A stretch of DNA of 64,000 nt, from contig DCWA01000041.1 in the NCBI GenBank assembly GCA_002327445.1, positions 183,025 through 247,024 on the forward strand, written 5' to 3'. How positions within the stretch are numbered: the first letter of the stretch is position 1; every line of letters starts with the position of its first letter. Position numbers and translations under genes: made by a program. The DNA comes from Desulfobacteraceae bacterium UBA2174. GTDB lineage: Bacteria; Desulfobacterota; Desulfobacteria; Desulfobacterales; UBA2174. Positions 52,448 through 61,064 of this stretch are shown piece after piece. The notes under the pieces are model-generated. The model saw only the letters and a program-made list of their open reading frames with translations, searched no databases and was not told where the DNA came from.

Positions 52448-54088
52448 TCACAAGAAGGACCGGTGCCCGCTGGGACAGACCGGCACATGGCACAGGGCCC
52501 GCCGGAAACGTTCGGTGAGGACCGCGTCGCAGGAATGGCTCCAGACCTTTCCCGCCGCATCGGCCCCCCGCATTTTCCCGTCGTGAAGAAAGGCCGCCAG
52601 GAGCCGGTGGCCCAGGGCGAGGCGATCGTCGGTGGCCCCGATCGATTCGCCGTCCAGCGGCATCGGCGCCGGCACCGGCGCGCCGCCGTCCTTGAGGGCC
52701 TTGATGAAGTTGAGCAGGCGGCCCAGGCGCAGCAGCGTCGCCGTCCGGCGCCGGGCGAGGTCGTCGCCCACCGGCAGGGCCGTCGCGCGCATGCGGGCAA
52801 AGGTGGAAGGCAGGAGCCCCATCTCCCGGCAGCGCTCGAAATCCAGGGTTTGCGGTACGGGGTAGTACACCGAAAGGCCCGCCAGTACCGGGCGCCGGGC
52901 CAGAAAGAGCAGGTCGGAGAGGCTCTCGCCGGCCGGCTGCCCGGGTCCGCCGATGATGATGTAGCCCACCGCCGTCATCCCGCGGCACGCGGCGGCGGAA
53001 AGCACCCGGTCGAAGTCCCGCCGGAGGTCCGGACGCCGGAAAAACCGCGTGCGCCGGCGTACGGCGGTGCCCAGGGACAGGTTCAGGGACCGAAAGCCGA
53101 CGGCCTGCATCAAGTCGAGCAGTGCATCGTCCAGGGTGGAGGGCATCAACCCGTTCATGGCACGCAATTCGACGGTCCCCGGCGCAAAGCGCCGCCGGAT
53201 CCCCTCCAGCAAGGAAACGAACCAGCCGCGATCCAGGCTGAGGTTTTCGTCTTCGAAATCGATGAATCCGAGGTCCTCGCCGGCAGCAGCGCCATCGATC
53301 TCCGCCAGCACCGAGGCCACCGAACGGCGCCGGTAGGGCGGCGCCGTCTCGTCGCCGAAGGCGCAGTAGGAACACCGGTAAGGGCATCCGCGGCTGGCGG
53401 TGATCTGCACGGCCCCGCGCCCGCCGCGCCGGTAGGCCTGGCGCGCCACCAGGTCTAGAGCGGCTGGCGGCAGGCGGTCCAGATCGGCGACCCAGACCGC
53501 CGGATTCATCCACAGACCGCCAGGGGACCGGCGTCTCACCAACCCGGGCACATTCTCCAGATCGCCCTGGCCTGTCAATGCCCGGGCCAGGGCCACCATC
53601 GCCTCTTCTCCTTCCCCCCGGATCACGAAATCCACCGACGGGCAGGCCATGACCTGCTCGGGCAGCGCCGTGGCATGGTGGCCGCCCACCACGATGCGGG
53701 CACCGGGCAGGTGCCGGCGCACCGCTTCCACCGTGGCCAGAGCCTCGTCGGCATAGGCGGTGAACAGGCTGGAAATGCCCACCAGGAAAGGCCGGCCCTC
53801 GGCGGCGCGGCGGGCGACGGTGTCGAAGCCGGCACCGTGGTGAGCCCAGGTGGAAAACAGGCCGAAGGGCGACTGGTCCGGTGGGCCGTACATGTCTTCG
53901 AGATCCGCCAATTCAGGCGGCAGCGGCTTGACCCGGCGCTTGGCGCCGGCCAGGGCATCGACCAGCGCCACGGTGAACCCGGCGGCGCGCAGCGCGGCGG
54001 CGATGCCCGCCAGGCCGGCGGGAAAGGTGCGTTTGGCGGTGAGGTAGAAGTCGCGGATCGGCGGCTGAATCAGGCAAATCTGCGGCAT
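52448..54088 (-). CDS. B12-binding-type radical SAM protein
   Basis: A 546-residue protein with an N-terminal cobalamin-binding Rossmann-like domain (CLIQPPIRDFYLTAKRTFPAGLAGIAAALRAAG and ARIVVGGHHATALPEQVM), then the radical SAM cluster CPYRCSYC (near residue 250) with ITASRGC before it. Such enzymes cleave SAM to start methylations or rearrangements. The target is unknown. The ATG at 54088 has AGGA at reasonable spacing; the 19-codon extension upstream lacks conservation. It is preceded by the DUF2062 gene across a 97-base gap and converges on the MBL gene. Confidence 0.85.
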   Translation of the reverse strand: MPQICLIQPPIRDFYLTAKRTFPAGLAGIAAALRAAGFTVALVDALAGAKRRVKPLPPELADLEDMYGPPDQSPFGLFSTWAHHGAGFDTVARRAAEGRPFLVGISSLFTAYADEALATVEAVRRHLPGARIVVGGHHATALPEQVMACPSVDFVIRGEGEEAMVALARALTGQGDLENVPGLVRRRSPGGLWMNPAVWVADLDRLPPAALDLVARQAYRRGGRGAVQITASRGCPYRCSYCAFGDETAPPYRRRSVASVLAEIDGAAAGEDLGFIDFEDENLSLDRGWFVSLLEGIRRRFAPGTVELRAMNGLMPSTLDDALLDLMQAVGFRSLNLSLGTAVRRRTRFFRRPDLRRDFDRVLSAAACRGMTAVGYIIIGGPGQPAGESLSDLLFLARRPVLAGLSVYYPVPQTLDFERCREMGLLPSTFARMRATALPVGDDLARRRTATLLRLGRLLNFIKALKDGGAPVPAPMPLDGESIGATDDRLALGHRLLAAFLHDGKMRGADAAGKVWSHSCDAVLTERFRRALCHVPVCPSGHRSFL

Positions 54089-54184
54089 GCCGGGGTCCTG
54101 GGGAGATTCGGTGCAGGCGAGGAATCTTGGCCGAATCCGAAGCATCGTGTTTACAGCGGCTCCGATTCCCCGGATGAAGGGTTC

Positions 54185-54781
54185 CTATGGCGTGCTCTTC
54201 TTCTTTTTTCGCCGGCTCCGGCTTCGCTGGATCAACTTTTCCTTGCCGACGGCGATCTTTTGCTGGATGCCATCCCGGTATCGGGTCACCGCGACCAGCG
54301 ACAGGTAATAGCCTGCCGCCGCCAGCGGGATGCCCATCACGATGCCGCCGACGGTCAAGGTCCAGAAAACGTGCGGTGCCCGGGCAACAATCTCCATCAA
54401 CGTCATCTGGTCGGCAAAACCGGAGGCCAGACGACCGGAGAGACCGGTGATCCGTGATCCGACCACGTAGGTCAGCCCGTAGATGAAGGCCGCGGTCACC
54501 GGGTTGGTAATCCAGACGCCGGCCGCGGCGGCCACCTTGTTGGCTTTCACCAGAGCCGCCAGCGGCACGGCAATGAGCATTTGGGCGCCCATGGTGGGCG
54601 TGAGCCCCACGAAAATCCCCACGGCGAACCCGCGGGCGATTTCCCGGGGGCAGCCCCGCAGCCTGATGAAGCGTTCATAGGCGCGCCTGAACAGCCCCGG
54701 CGGCGCGGTGTCGGCCAACTGGCCCGGCTTGGGGGGCATGGAGCAGTTCGGTTCGGAGGGGGCGTTTTTTCTTCTGGCCAT
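54185..54781 (-). CDS. DUF2062 membrane protein
   Basis: A 198-residue protein. After a proline-rich start comes the conserved block REIARGFAVGIFVGLTPTMGAQM, followed by membrane helices (MLIAVPLAALVKANKVAAAAGVWITNPVTAAFIYGLTYVVG and VFWTLTVGGIVMGIPLAAAGYYLSLVAV), then a lysine/arginine-rich C-terminus. The family is of unknown function, often near glycosyltransferases. The ATG at 54781 was chosen because the earlier ORF part overlaps the PHP-gene region antisense-like and is not conserved. No strong ribosome-binding site precedes it. Confidence 0.8.
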   Translation of the reverse strand: MARRKNAPSEPNCSMPPKPGQLADTAPPGLFRRAYERFIRLRGCPREIARGFAVGIFVGLTPTMGAQMLIAVPLAALVKANKVAAAAGVWITNPVTAAFIYGLTYVVGSRITGLSGRLASGFADQMTLMEIVARAPHVFWTLTVGGIVMGIPLAAAGYYLSLVAVTRYRDGIQQKIAVGKEKLIQRSRSRRKKKKSTP

Positions 54782-54851
54782 CGGCAAACCACCCGGGCAA
54801 TGAGGAAGCAGCGCTTTGTAGCATATCGCTCCGGGTGCGACAACGGCCTCC

Positions 54852-55706
54852 TTACGCGCCGGGCATCGGCCAGTCGGTGGAAAACCCTTCCGCCGCCAAC
54901 AGTGCGATGGCCCGATCCAGGTGCCTTCCCACCGCTGCCACGCCGTGGCTGTCGTCACCGGGGACAAGGGCGATCCCCAGGCGGCGGGCCTGCTGCCGGA
55001 TTGCGGCGGCGGGATACGGCTCCTGCGCCCCCTTGTCCCACGCGGCGGTGTTGAAATCGAGAACCGCCCCGATCTTCCGGACCTGCTCCAGATTGCGGAC
55101 AATCCGGCGGGCCACGGACGCGGAGGCGATCCGCCGGGGGTAATCGGGATCGAAAATGCGCACCAGATCGAAGTGGCCGATCACTTGGGGCCTGAGGGCC
55201 TGGATCATCTCCAGTTGAAGATCGAAATAAGCGAGATACAACTCCTCAAGGCCGCCGCAGCGCTCGGCGGCTTCGGCATGGACGGCCGGGGAAAGATCGA
55301 TGGGGATGTCGGCCACATGGTGCACCGATCCCACGATGTAATCCGGATGAAATCGGGAGATCAGGTGGAGGGCAAGATCCAGGGCGCCGCTGCACGCTTC
55401 GGTCTCGAAGCCGACCCGGATGGGCAACACCGGGGCCCACTGGCGCTGCAGGCGCCGCGCTTCGGCCATGTAGGCGGCAAAGCGGCGCATCAGCGCGGCG
55501 GCATCGAGCCCCGCCTTCCGTTCCTCCGGGTACAGGAAACGATCTTCGGGCGGCGGCATGTGCTCGGTCAACCCGACCCAGGCAAACCCCTGGGCCGCGT
55601 AGGCTGCCACCACCGCCGCCAGGTCGTCGACGGCATGGCTGCAAAACTGGCCGCTGTGGCCGCCATGCACCGATACACGGGCGATCCTGTCGCCCGGGCG
55701 GCTCAT
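54852..55706 (-). CDS. PHP-domain histidinol-phosphatase-like hydrolase
   Basis: A 284-residue PHP phosphoesterase. Metal-site segments are VSVHGGHSGQFCSHA at the N-terminus, GLTEHMPPPEDRFLY, GFETEA, IVGSVHHV and VIGHFDLVRIF, with the late PGDDSHGV loop. This order is characteristic of HisJ/HisK-type histidinol phosphatases. The first motif differs from the usual HxHT. It probably hydrolyses a phosphate ester; whether it serves histidine synthesis is uncertain because no other his genes are nearby. The ATG overlaps the preceding gene's stop (ATGA). Confidence 0.82.
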   Translation of the reverse strand: MSRPGDRIARVSVHGGHSGQFCSHAVDDLAAVVAAYAAQGFAWVGLTEHMPPPEDRFLYPEERKAGLDAAALMRRFAAYMAEARRLQRQWAPVLPIRVGFETEACSGALDLALHLISRFHPDYIVGSVHHVADIPIDLSPAVHAEAAERCGGLEELYLAYFDLQLEMIQALRPQVIGHFDLVRIFDPDYPRRIASASVARRIVRNLEQVRKIGAVLDFNTAAWDKGAQEPYPAAAIRQQARRLGIALVPGDDSHGVAAVGRHLDRAIALLAAEGFSTDWPMPGA

Positions 55707-55993
55707 TGGGCCCCCCTGGCACCCGGAGGCGGAGCATCCGGCGGGACCGGGCTCGATGCGTCCGGCGCCAACGGCGGTCGCCATGTCCGCTGGGCGGCCA
55801 GGCGCCGATCGATGGCGGCGAGCTGGCGGGCGATTTCATCCAGCCGGAAGCCGATGATCAGCAGAAAGTAGATCAGCAACAGGAAGGCCAGGCGCAATTC
55901 CCCCCAGCCGAAAAAAAAGACGCCGGCGATGCCGATGGCCACGAAAAGAGCACCGGCCCACGCGTCGAAGCTTCGAAACCCGGAACGCTTCAT
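55703..55993 (-). CDS. Small membrane protein, two helices
   Basis: A 96-residue protein with two adjacent hydrophobic segments (WAGALFVAIGIAGVFFFGW and LRLAFLLLIYFLLIIGF), then a helical basic stretch and a proline-rich C-terminal tail. I do not recognise the family. Its stop overlaps the PHP gene start as ATGA, so the two are translated together. The ATG at 55993 is favoured over one sixteen codons upstream that would add only basic residues. Confidence 0.6.
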   Translation of the reverse strand: MKRSGFRSFDAWAGALFVAIGIAGVFFFGWGELRLAFLLLIYFLLIIGFRLDEIARQLAAIDRRLAAQRTWRPPLAPDASSPVPPDAPPPGARGAQ

Positions 55994-56168
55994 CTGGAGT
56001 CGCGGTCGTAGGAAGAGGCGGTTACGGCCCCCCATCGGCACCGGTCGTGCGAGGGCGCCAAGGGATAAAAGAGAAACGGCATCCTATCACCAACTTGGGG
56101 GCTTTTCAAACTGTTCTGTGTCACGCGAGTCATGGCCGCCGCGGATGGTCGCGCACCCTCGAAATGCC

Positions 56169-56196
56169 ACCGGAGAGTTGCGGCCGCAACCCTCCG
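56169..56196. repeat. Loop-less 14-bp inverted repeat downstream of hpf
   Basis: CCGGAGAGTTGCGG is directly followed by CCGCAACCCTCCGG, complementary at 13 of 14 positions. It lies about 65 bases past the hpf stop on the hpf strand. It may serve as its terminator (without a clear T-run) or be a protein-binding palindrome. Confidence 0.5.
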
Positions 56197-56260
56197 GCAC
56201 TTGTCATCGCAGGGATCGGAACGGAATCGAAACCGGTGGCTTCGAAACAGCGGCGCGCGC

Positions 56261-56572
56261 CTAATTGGCCAGGGGAGCCGCCGGTCGCCGTTCGCGCACT
56301 TTTTCCTTCTGCTTGGTGATCTGACGCCTGACCCGGTCCACCATCTGGTCGATGGCGGCATGCAAATCATCCGCATCCGCCTTGGCCTGAACGCTCAATC
56401 CCCCGCCGGCCAGACGGACTTCCGCCACCTGCTGGAGGTTTTCAGCGGCCAAGACCACCTCCGCTGCGGCGGGTTTGTCCAGGAGTTTGTCCACCCGGTC
56501 CAGCTTCTCCTGAACGTACTGTTTGTAATGCTCGGATGCATCCAGATTCTTGAACGTCAGCGATACCTGCAT
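56261..56572 (-). CDS. hpf: Ribosome hibernation-promoting factor, short form
   Basis: A 103-residue HPF/RaiA protein. The family start MQVSLTFKNLDASEHYKQYVQEKLDRVDKLLDKP is followed by the AEVVLAAENLQQVAEVRL sheet and ADADDLHAAIDQMVDRVRRQITKQKEKVRER. It binds the 30S subunit and dimerises or silences ribosomes in stationary phase. The ATG at 56572 has GGAGGAG at good spacing; the preceding 51 codons are not conserved. It is divergent from the HD-domain gene. Confidence 0.92.
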   Translation of the reverse strand: MQVSLTFKNLDASEHYKQYVQEKLDRVDKLLDKPAAAEVVLAAENLQQVAEVRLAGGGLSVQAKADADDLHAAIDQMVDRVRRQITKQKEKVRERRPAAPLAN

Positions 56573-56660
56573 AGATGAGCTCCTCCTGATCAGAGGTGAA
56601 TCGTTTCGATGGCCGGCGCCGCCATCGGCAATCCGGGCGCCTTGCCATCGCCCTGCTTTC

Positions 56661-56688
56661 AACCTAGTCATGGACGGGTGGCTGTCAA
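56661..56688 (-). promoter_or_regulatory. Candidate hpf promoter
   Basis: Minus-strand TTGACA (56683-56688), 16 bases, then TAGGTT (56661-56666). The -10 resembles that upstream of the Fur-like gene. Confidence 0.4.
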
Positions 56689-56718
56689 ACGCCATCGCTG
56701 AAATCTTCGGCCCATCGA

Positions 56719-56747
56719 TTGACACCCGTCGAGAGGCGGACTATCAA
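56719..56747 (+). promoter_or_regulatory. Promoter of the HD-domain gene
   Basis: Perfect TTGACA (56719-56724), 17 bases, then TATCAA (56742-56747), giving a leader of about 55 bases to the ATG at 56806. Confidence 0.6.
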
Positions 56748-56805
56748 AAATGGTCCACCAACTGTCCATTTTTTTTAATTCTACACCAACCCGGGAAAAT
56801 ACGCC

Positions 56806-57402
56806 ATGAATGACAACGCCGCACCGACCCGCCATCAGGCCTGGGAACTGTTGACCCGCTACAACCAATCGGAAAGCCTGCTCAAGCACGCACTGGCCGT
56901 GGAGGCCGTCATGCGCCACATGGCCCGCCAACGCGGCGCCAACGAGGAAATGTGGGGAATCGTCGGCTTGGTCCACGACCTGGACTACGAGCGGTATCCC
57001 AACGAACACTGCCGGCAGAGCGAGCGGATCCTGCGGGAAAACGGGTGGCCGGAGGACTACATCCGGGCGGTGGTGAGCCACGGCTGGGGGATCTGTTCCG
57101 ATGTGCGTCCGGAGAGCGAGATGGAAAAGGTACTCTTTGCCGTCGACGAACTGACGGGACTGGTGGCCGCCGCGGCCCTGGTGCGCCCGTCGCGCAGCGT
57201 GATGGACCTCACGGCCAAGTCGATCAAGAAGAAGTGGAAGGACAAGCGGTTTGCCGCCGGCGTGGACCGCGGCATCATCGAGAAGGGGGCCGCCATGCTG
57301 AACCTGGACCTCACCGCGCTCATCGAAGAAACCATCGCGGGGATGCGCACCGCGGCCGAGGCCATCGGCCTCAAGGGAGATCTGTCGGCGGCAATCGGAT
57401 GA
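56806..57402 (+). CDS. HD-domain hydrolase
   Basis: A 198-residue protein of the HDIG/HDc type. Metal ligands are LLKHALAVEAVMRH (the first His), GLVHDLDYE (HD motif) and a later AVVSHGWG histidine, then an aspartate in FAVDELTG. The family hydrolyses phosphomono- or diesters of nucleotides. The substrate is unknown. The C-terminal helices (AGVDRGIIEKGAAMLNL) are typical of related bacterial hydrolases. It is alone on its strand and divergent from hpf. A 277-base gap with several GC-rich short repeats follows. Confidence 0.82.
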   Translation: MNDNAAPTRHQAWELLTRYNQSESLLKHALAVEAVMRHMARQRGANEEMWGIVGLVHDLDYERYPNEHCRQSERILRENGWPEDYIRAVVSHGWGICSDVRPESEMEKVLFAVDELTGLVAAAALVRPSRSVMDLTAKSIKKKWKDKRFAAGVDRGIIEKGAAMLNLDLTALIEETIAGMRTAAEAIGLKGDLSAAIG

Positions 57403-57679
57403 ATCCGGCTTCAGCCTGTACGGCCCATGTTCAACGCCTGTGCATCGCCTGCCGGCCGGGGGCGGTGCAGAGCCTTTCCCAAGAGGGTCGAAGATGTCCT
57501 GATCTTCCGCTACGGCAAGGGGTTAGATGCGATCCGGATTTTATGGCATGAGAATTGAATAATCTCTCTGGACACCGCGGACAGCCGGCCCGTGCCGGGC
57601 GGCTTCGAGCGGCGTCGCCGATCCGGAAGAACCGGACCGGCCCGCGGCAGACCGACCTTTCTGGGAAAGGAGCAGACGC

Positions 57680-58000
57680 ATGTCCACTTATGAGATTATC
57701 GCGGATCCGGAAGAATACGGCATCGAGGCACTTGTCGCCGGTCTGGGGGCCCAACCGATCACGTTTCCCGCCGACGAACGGGTCAAGTGGGCCAAGGAGG
57801 TCGGCGCCTTCACCGACAAGTTGACCGGTCTGACCGACAAGGCCCGGGAATTGAAATCCATCCTGGAGAGTGGCGTCCCGATCCGGGCGACCCCGGCGAG
57901 CCTGAAGACCCTCAAGATTCAACTCTTCAACATCAACGACGCCCTGGAGCAATCCATGGCCATCGCCCAAAAGCTGGAAGCCGAAATCGTTACCCACTGA
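57680..58000 (+). CDS. Uncharacterised 106-residue helical protein
   Basis: A short acidic protein starting MSTYEIIADPEEYGIEAL. It contains two probable coiled-coil stretches (VKWAKEVGAFTDKLTGLTDKARELKSIL and NINDALEQSMAIAQKLEAEIV), with no cysteine, metal motif or signal. I do not recognise it. GAAAGGAGCAG precedes the ATG at good spacing, so it is likely expressed. It is convergent with the selenoprotein fdhA across a 174-base gap in which I see nothing else. Confidence 0.6.
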   Translation: MSTYEIIADPEEYGIEALVAGLGAQPITFPADERVKWAKEVGAFTDKLTGLTDKARELKSILESGVPIRATPASLKTLKIQLFNINDALEQSMAIAQKLEAEIVTH

Positions 58001-58174
58001 CTTTCCGCCGGCCCCCTGGCGCCATCCGCCTCCTTCGCGGCGATGGCGCTCACCCCGCCACGGGGCAGCCAGTACCCGGATTTGCCTCCTTCCACCGGTT
58101 ACGGCTGCCCCGTGACTTTTTCTACGGCCCGCCGTCGGTCCTTCTTTTCGGGCCTCCCCTTCCCTCGTTCCGAT

Positions 58175-60226
58175 TCAGGCCGCCCGGGCTTTGGCGATGC
58201 GCACCGCGCTGACCTTGAACTCGGGGATCTTGGCCAATGGGTCGAAAGCGTCGGCGCTGGTGAGCATGTTGGCGGGGTTCTCGCCGAAATGAATCGGCAA
58301 AAAGAGATTCCCCGGCGGCACGTCGGCGCTGATACGGGCCGGCGCCTCCATCTGCCCGCGTCGCGAGGTGATGGCCACCAGGTCTCCTTCGGCGATTTCC
58401 AGGCGCTGGGCATCGTCCGGATGGATCGTCACGTAGCCGGTACGCTGCTCGGCGTCCAGATGTCTCGAGATGCGCGTCATGGTGCCGGTGTGAAAATGGG
58501 CGAACATCCGTCCGGTGGTCAGGAAGTACGGAAATTCTTCGTCGGGCATCTCGGCCGGATCCTGGTAAGCGATGGCGTGGAACTTGCCCGGGCCCCGGGT
58601 GCATCCCCGGGTATGCAGAATCGGGGTTCCCGGATGATCGGCGCTGGGGCAGGGCCACTGCAGGCCGTCGAGCCCCATGCGCGCGTAGGACATGCCGGCG
58701 TAGCTCTTGGGCGTCAGGGCCGCCATTTCGTCGAAGATCTGCTCCGGGCCGCCCGGGTAGTCCATGGGGTAGCCCATGGCGGTGGAGAGCCTGCAGACGA
58801 TCTCCCAGTCGGCCAGGGCGTTGCCCACCGGCTCGATGGCCTTGTGAATCCGGCTGCAACGGCGCTCGGAATTGGTGAAGGTGCCATCCTTTTCCGCCAC
58901 CGACGCCGCCGGCAGCACCACGTCGGCGATCTGGGCCGTTTCGGACAGGAACAGTTCCTGGACCACGAGCAGATCGAGCCGGTTGAGGGCGTGCTGGAGA
59001 TGGTTCCAGTCGGGGTCGGAGAGCTTGGGGTTCTCACCGATGACATACAGGGCCTTGATACGGCCGTCGAGCATGGCGGCGATCATGTCGGTGATCGTCA
59101 TGCCCGGCTTGCTGGACAGGGGACGACCCCAGGCCTTGGAGAACTTTTCCACCACGGCCGGATCGCTCACCGGCTGGTAGCCGGTGAACACGTTGGGCAG
59201 CCCGCCCATGTCGCAGGCGCCCTGGACGTTGTTCTGGCCCCGCAGGGGGTTGACGCCGCCGCCGGCCACGCCCACGTTGCCGCAGAGCAGGGCGATGTTG
59301 CAGCAGGACTTGACGTTGTCCACGCCGGTGGTGTGCTGGGTGATGCCCATGGCGTAGAGCAGGGCCGCCGGGCCGCAGGTGGCGTACAGTTCGGCCATCT
59401 TCTCGATGTCGGCAGCCGGCACCCCGGTGATTTCCTCCACCCGCCGGGGTGTATATTCGGCCAGCACGGCCGCCATTTCCTCGAAGCCCTCGGTGCGCGC
59501 GGCGATATAGTCCTTGTCGTGCCAACCGTTTTCGATGATCCAGTGCATCATCCCGTTGAGCAGCGCCACGTCGCTGCCGAGCCGGTGGTGAACGCACAGA
59601 TCGGCCATATCCCCGAGCTGGGTGTGGCGCGGATCGGCCACGATCACCCGCGCTCCGCGCTCCTTGGCCCGGTAGATCCGGGTGGCGATCAGCGGATGGC
59701 AGGCCGTGGTGTTGGTGCCGATGGCAAAGATGCAACCGGCGGATTCCAGATCGTCGAACGAATTCGTCATGGCGCCACTGCCGAATGCGGCGGCCAGACC
59801 GGCCACCGTGGACGCATGTCAGAGCCTGGCGCAGTGATCCACGTTGTTGGTGCCAATGACGGCCCGGGCGAACTTCTGGGCCAGGTAATTCTCCTCGTTG
59901 GTCATCTTGGCCGAAACGAGAATCCCCACGCTGTCCGGACCGTGGGCGGCGATGACCGCCTTGAGCCGGTCGGTGGCCACGCCGATCGCCTTGTCCCAGT
60001 CGACCTTGGTGAAACGGCCGAAGGTCTTGACCAGCGGGTGCTTCAGGCGCAGGGGACTGTTGACGTGCTCGTGGAGGTTCCAGCCCTTGATGCACAGCTT
60101 GCCATGGTTCACCGGATGGGTCTTCATCGGCAAGGTGCCCACCAACTCGCCGTCCAGCACCTCGAAAAGCACCCCGCATCCGGTGCCGCAGTAAGAACAG
60201 ATCGAAGGAACGAATTTCAGATCCAT
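58175..60226 (-). CDS. fdhA: Cytosolic formate dehydrogenase alpha subunit, selenocysteine-containing
   Basis: A 683-residue molybdopterin enzyme without signal peptide. The N-terminal CSYCGTGCG and GKLCIKGW give the [4Fe-4S] site. TGA (59819-59821) encodes Sec136 in the context CARL-U-HASTVAGLAAAFGSGAMTNS. Molybdenum-cofactor contacts (GTNTTACHPLIATRI, NVQGACDMGGLPN, LFLSETAQIADVVLPA) and the C-terminal NLFLPIHFGENPANML region follow. Length fits FdhF/FdhA-type cytosolic formate dehydrogenases. It ends the operon hdrA-mvhD-fdhB-fdhA, four bases after fdhB, so probably supplies electrons from formate to the HdrA complex or, running in reverse, reduces CO2. Confidence 0.94.
59789..59821 (-). 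promoter_or_regulatory. UGA selenocysteine codon and SECIS hairpin in the cytosolic fdhA
   Basis: Eleven bases after the UGA (59819-59821) comes a seven-pair stem GGTGGCC / GGCCGCC with apical loop GGTCT (59789-59807), the same loop as in E. coli fdhF as I recall it. Distance and loop both suit SelB recognition. Confidence 0.85.
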
Positions 60227-60230
60227 GCCG

Positions 60231-61064
60231 TCACTCCTGTGAAACCGCCAGCAGCGGTTGGGGGCTCATCGTCGGTTTGTCGCCCAGGATGGAAAATGGC
60301 GGCAGGGTGTCGCCGGAGCCGGTCTCGTAACCGAACAGGTCTTTGACGATGGCGTTGACCTTGCGGTAGAGCAGGCGCAAGGGGATCTCCGCCGGGCAGG
60401 CGTCTTCGCACAGGCCGCAGTCGATGCAGCGTCCGGCCATGTGAACGGCCCGCACCAGGTGAAAGATCGGGATATCGGGGGGCAGGTGACCGGTGCCGAT
60501 CAGGTCGGGGTGCTCCAGGCTGCAATCCTTGCAGAAGCATACCGGGCAGATGTTGCGGCAGCCGTAGCATTTGATGCACTTGCTGAACTCGTACATCCAG
60601 CGGTCGAAACGCTCGGCCCGGGGCAAGGTATCGGCCTGGGCCAGCGACTGGTTGGGGTCCTGGCCCCGTTCCAGCTTCACGTGCCCGGCGGGCTTCGGCT
60701 CCAGGTAGGAGCAGTCCGCATGGGGTTTCAAAAGGGAAGGGCAGCAGTTGACCGGCACCGTATCCACCTGTCCGGGCTTGAGCTGGTTCCACACCTGAAG
60801 CACGTTCAACGCCCGCTGGTTGCAGTCCCGTGCCACCATGCCGATCTTGGCGTCGGGGTAGCGGGAGGCGATGTGGGTGGCGAATTTTTCCAGGCTGTAA
60901 CGGGCCGGACCGGTGACCAGCGTATCGGTTTCATCGATGCGCTCCCGGGTGAAGGCGTGGGGCAGAGGATGGCCTTCGACCATGCGATAGGCCAAAAAAA
61001 TGTCCACGCGCCCCTCTTCCAGCCAAGTGTGCACTTGTTGCTGAATGCTTGTCATGGCGCTCAT
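60231..61064 (-). CDS. FdhB-like iron-sulfur electron-transfer subunit
   Basis: A 277-residue protein. The first part (VDIFLAYRMVEG to about residue 170) lacks cysteine clusters except NCCPSLLKPHADCSY, resembling the FrhB/FdhB fold. Two ferredoxin-type sites follow: KCIKCYGCRNICPVCFCKDC (about 172-191) and RCIDCGLCEDACPAEIP. Such proteins link the formate dehydrogenase to the HdrA module. Start and MvhD stop overlap as ATGA, so translation is coupled. Whether it binds F420 or flavin is uncertain. Confidence 0.8.
   Translation of the reverse strand: MSAMTSIQQQVHTWLEEGRVDIFLAYRMVEGHPLPHAFTRERIDETDTLVTGPARYSLEKFATHIASRYPDAKIGMVARDCNQRALNVLQVWNQLKPGQVDTVPVNCCPSLLKPHADCSYLEPKPAGHVKLERGQDPNQSLAQADTLPRAERFDRWMYEFSKCIKCYGCRNICPVCFCKDCSLEHPDLIGTGHLPPDIPIFHLVRAVHMAGRCIDCGLCEDACPAEIPLRLLYRKVNAIVKDLFGYETGSGDTLPPFSILGDKPTMSPQPLLAVSQE

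Noticed and set aside
58043..60346. 767-codon plus-strand ORF opposite the cytosolic fdhA
   Set aside because: It is a GC-driven antisense frame; the protein has no family features, while the opposite strand has full formate dehydrogenase motifs.
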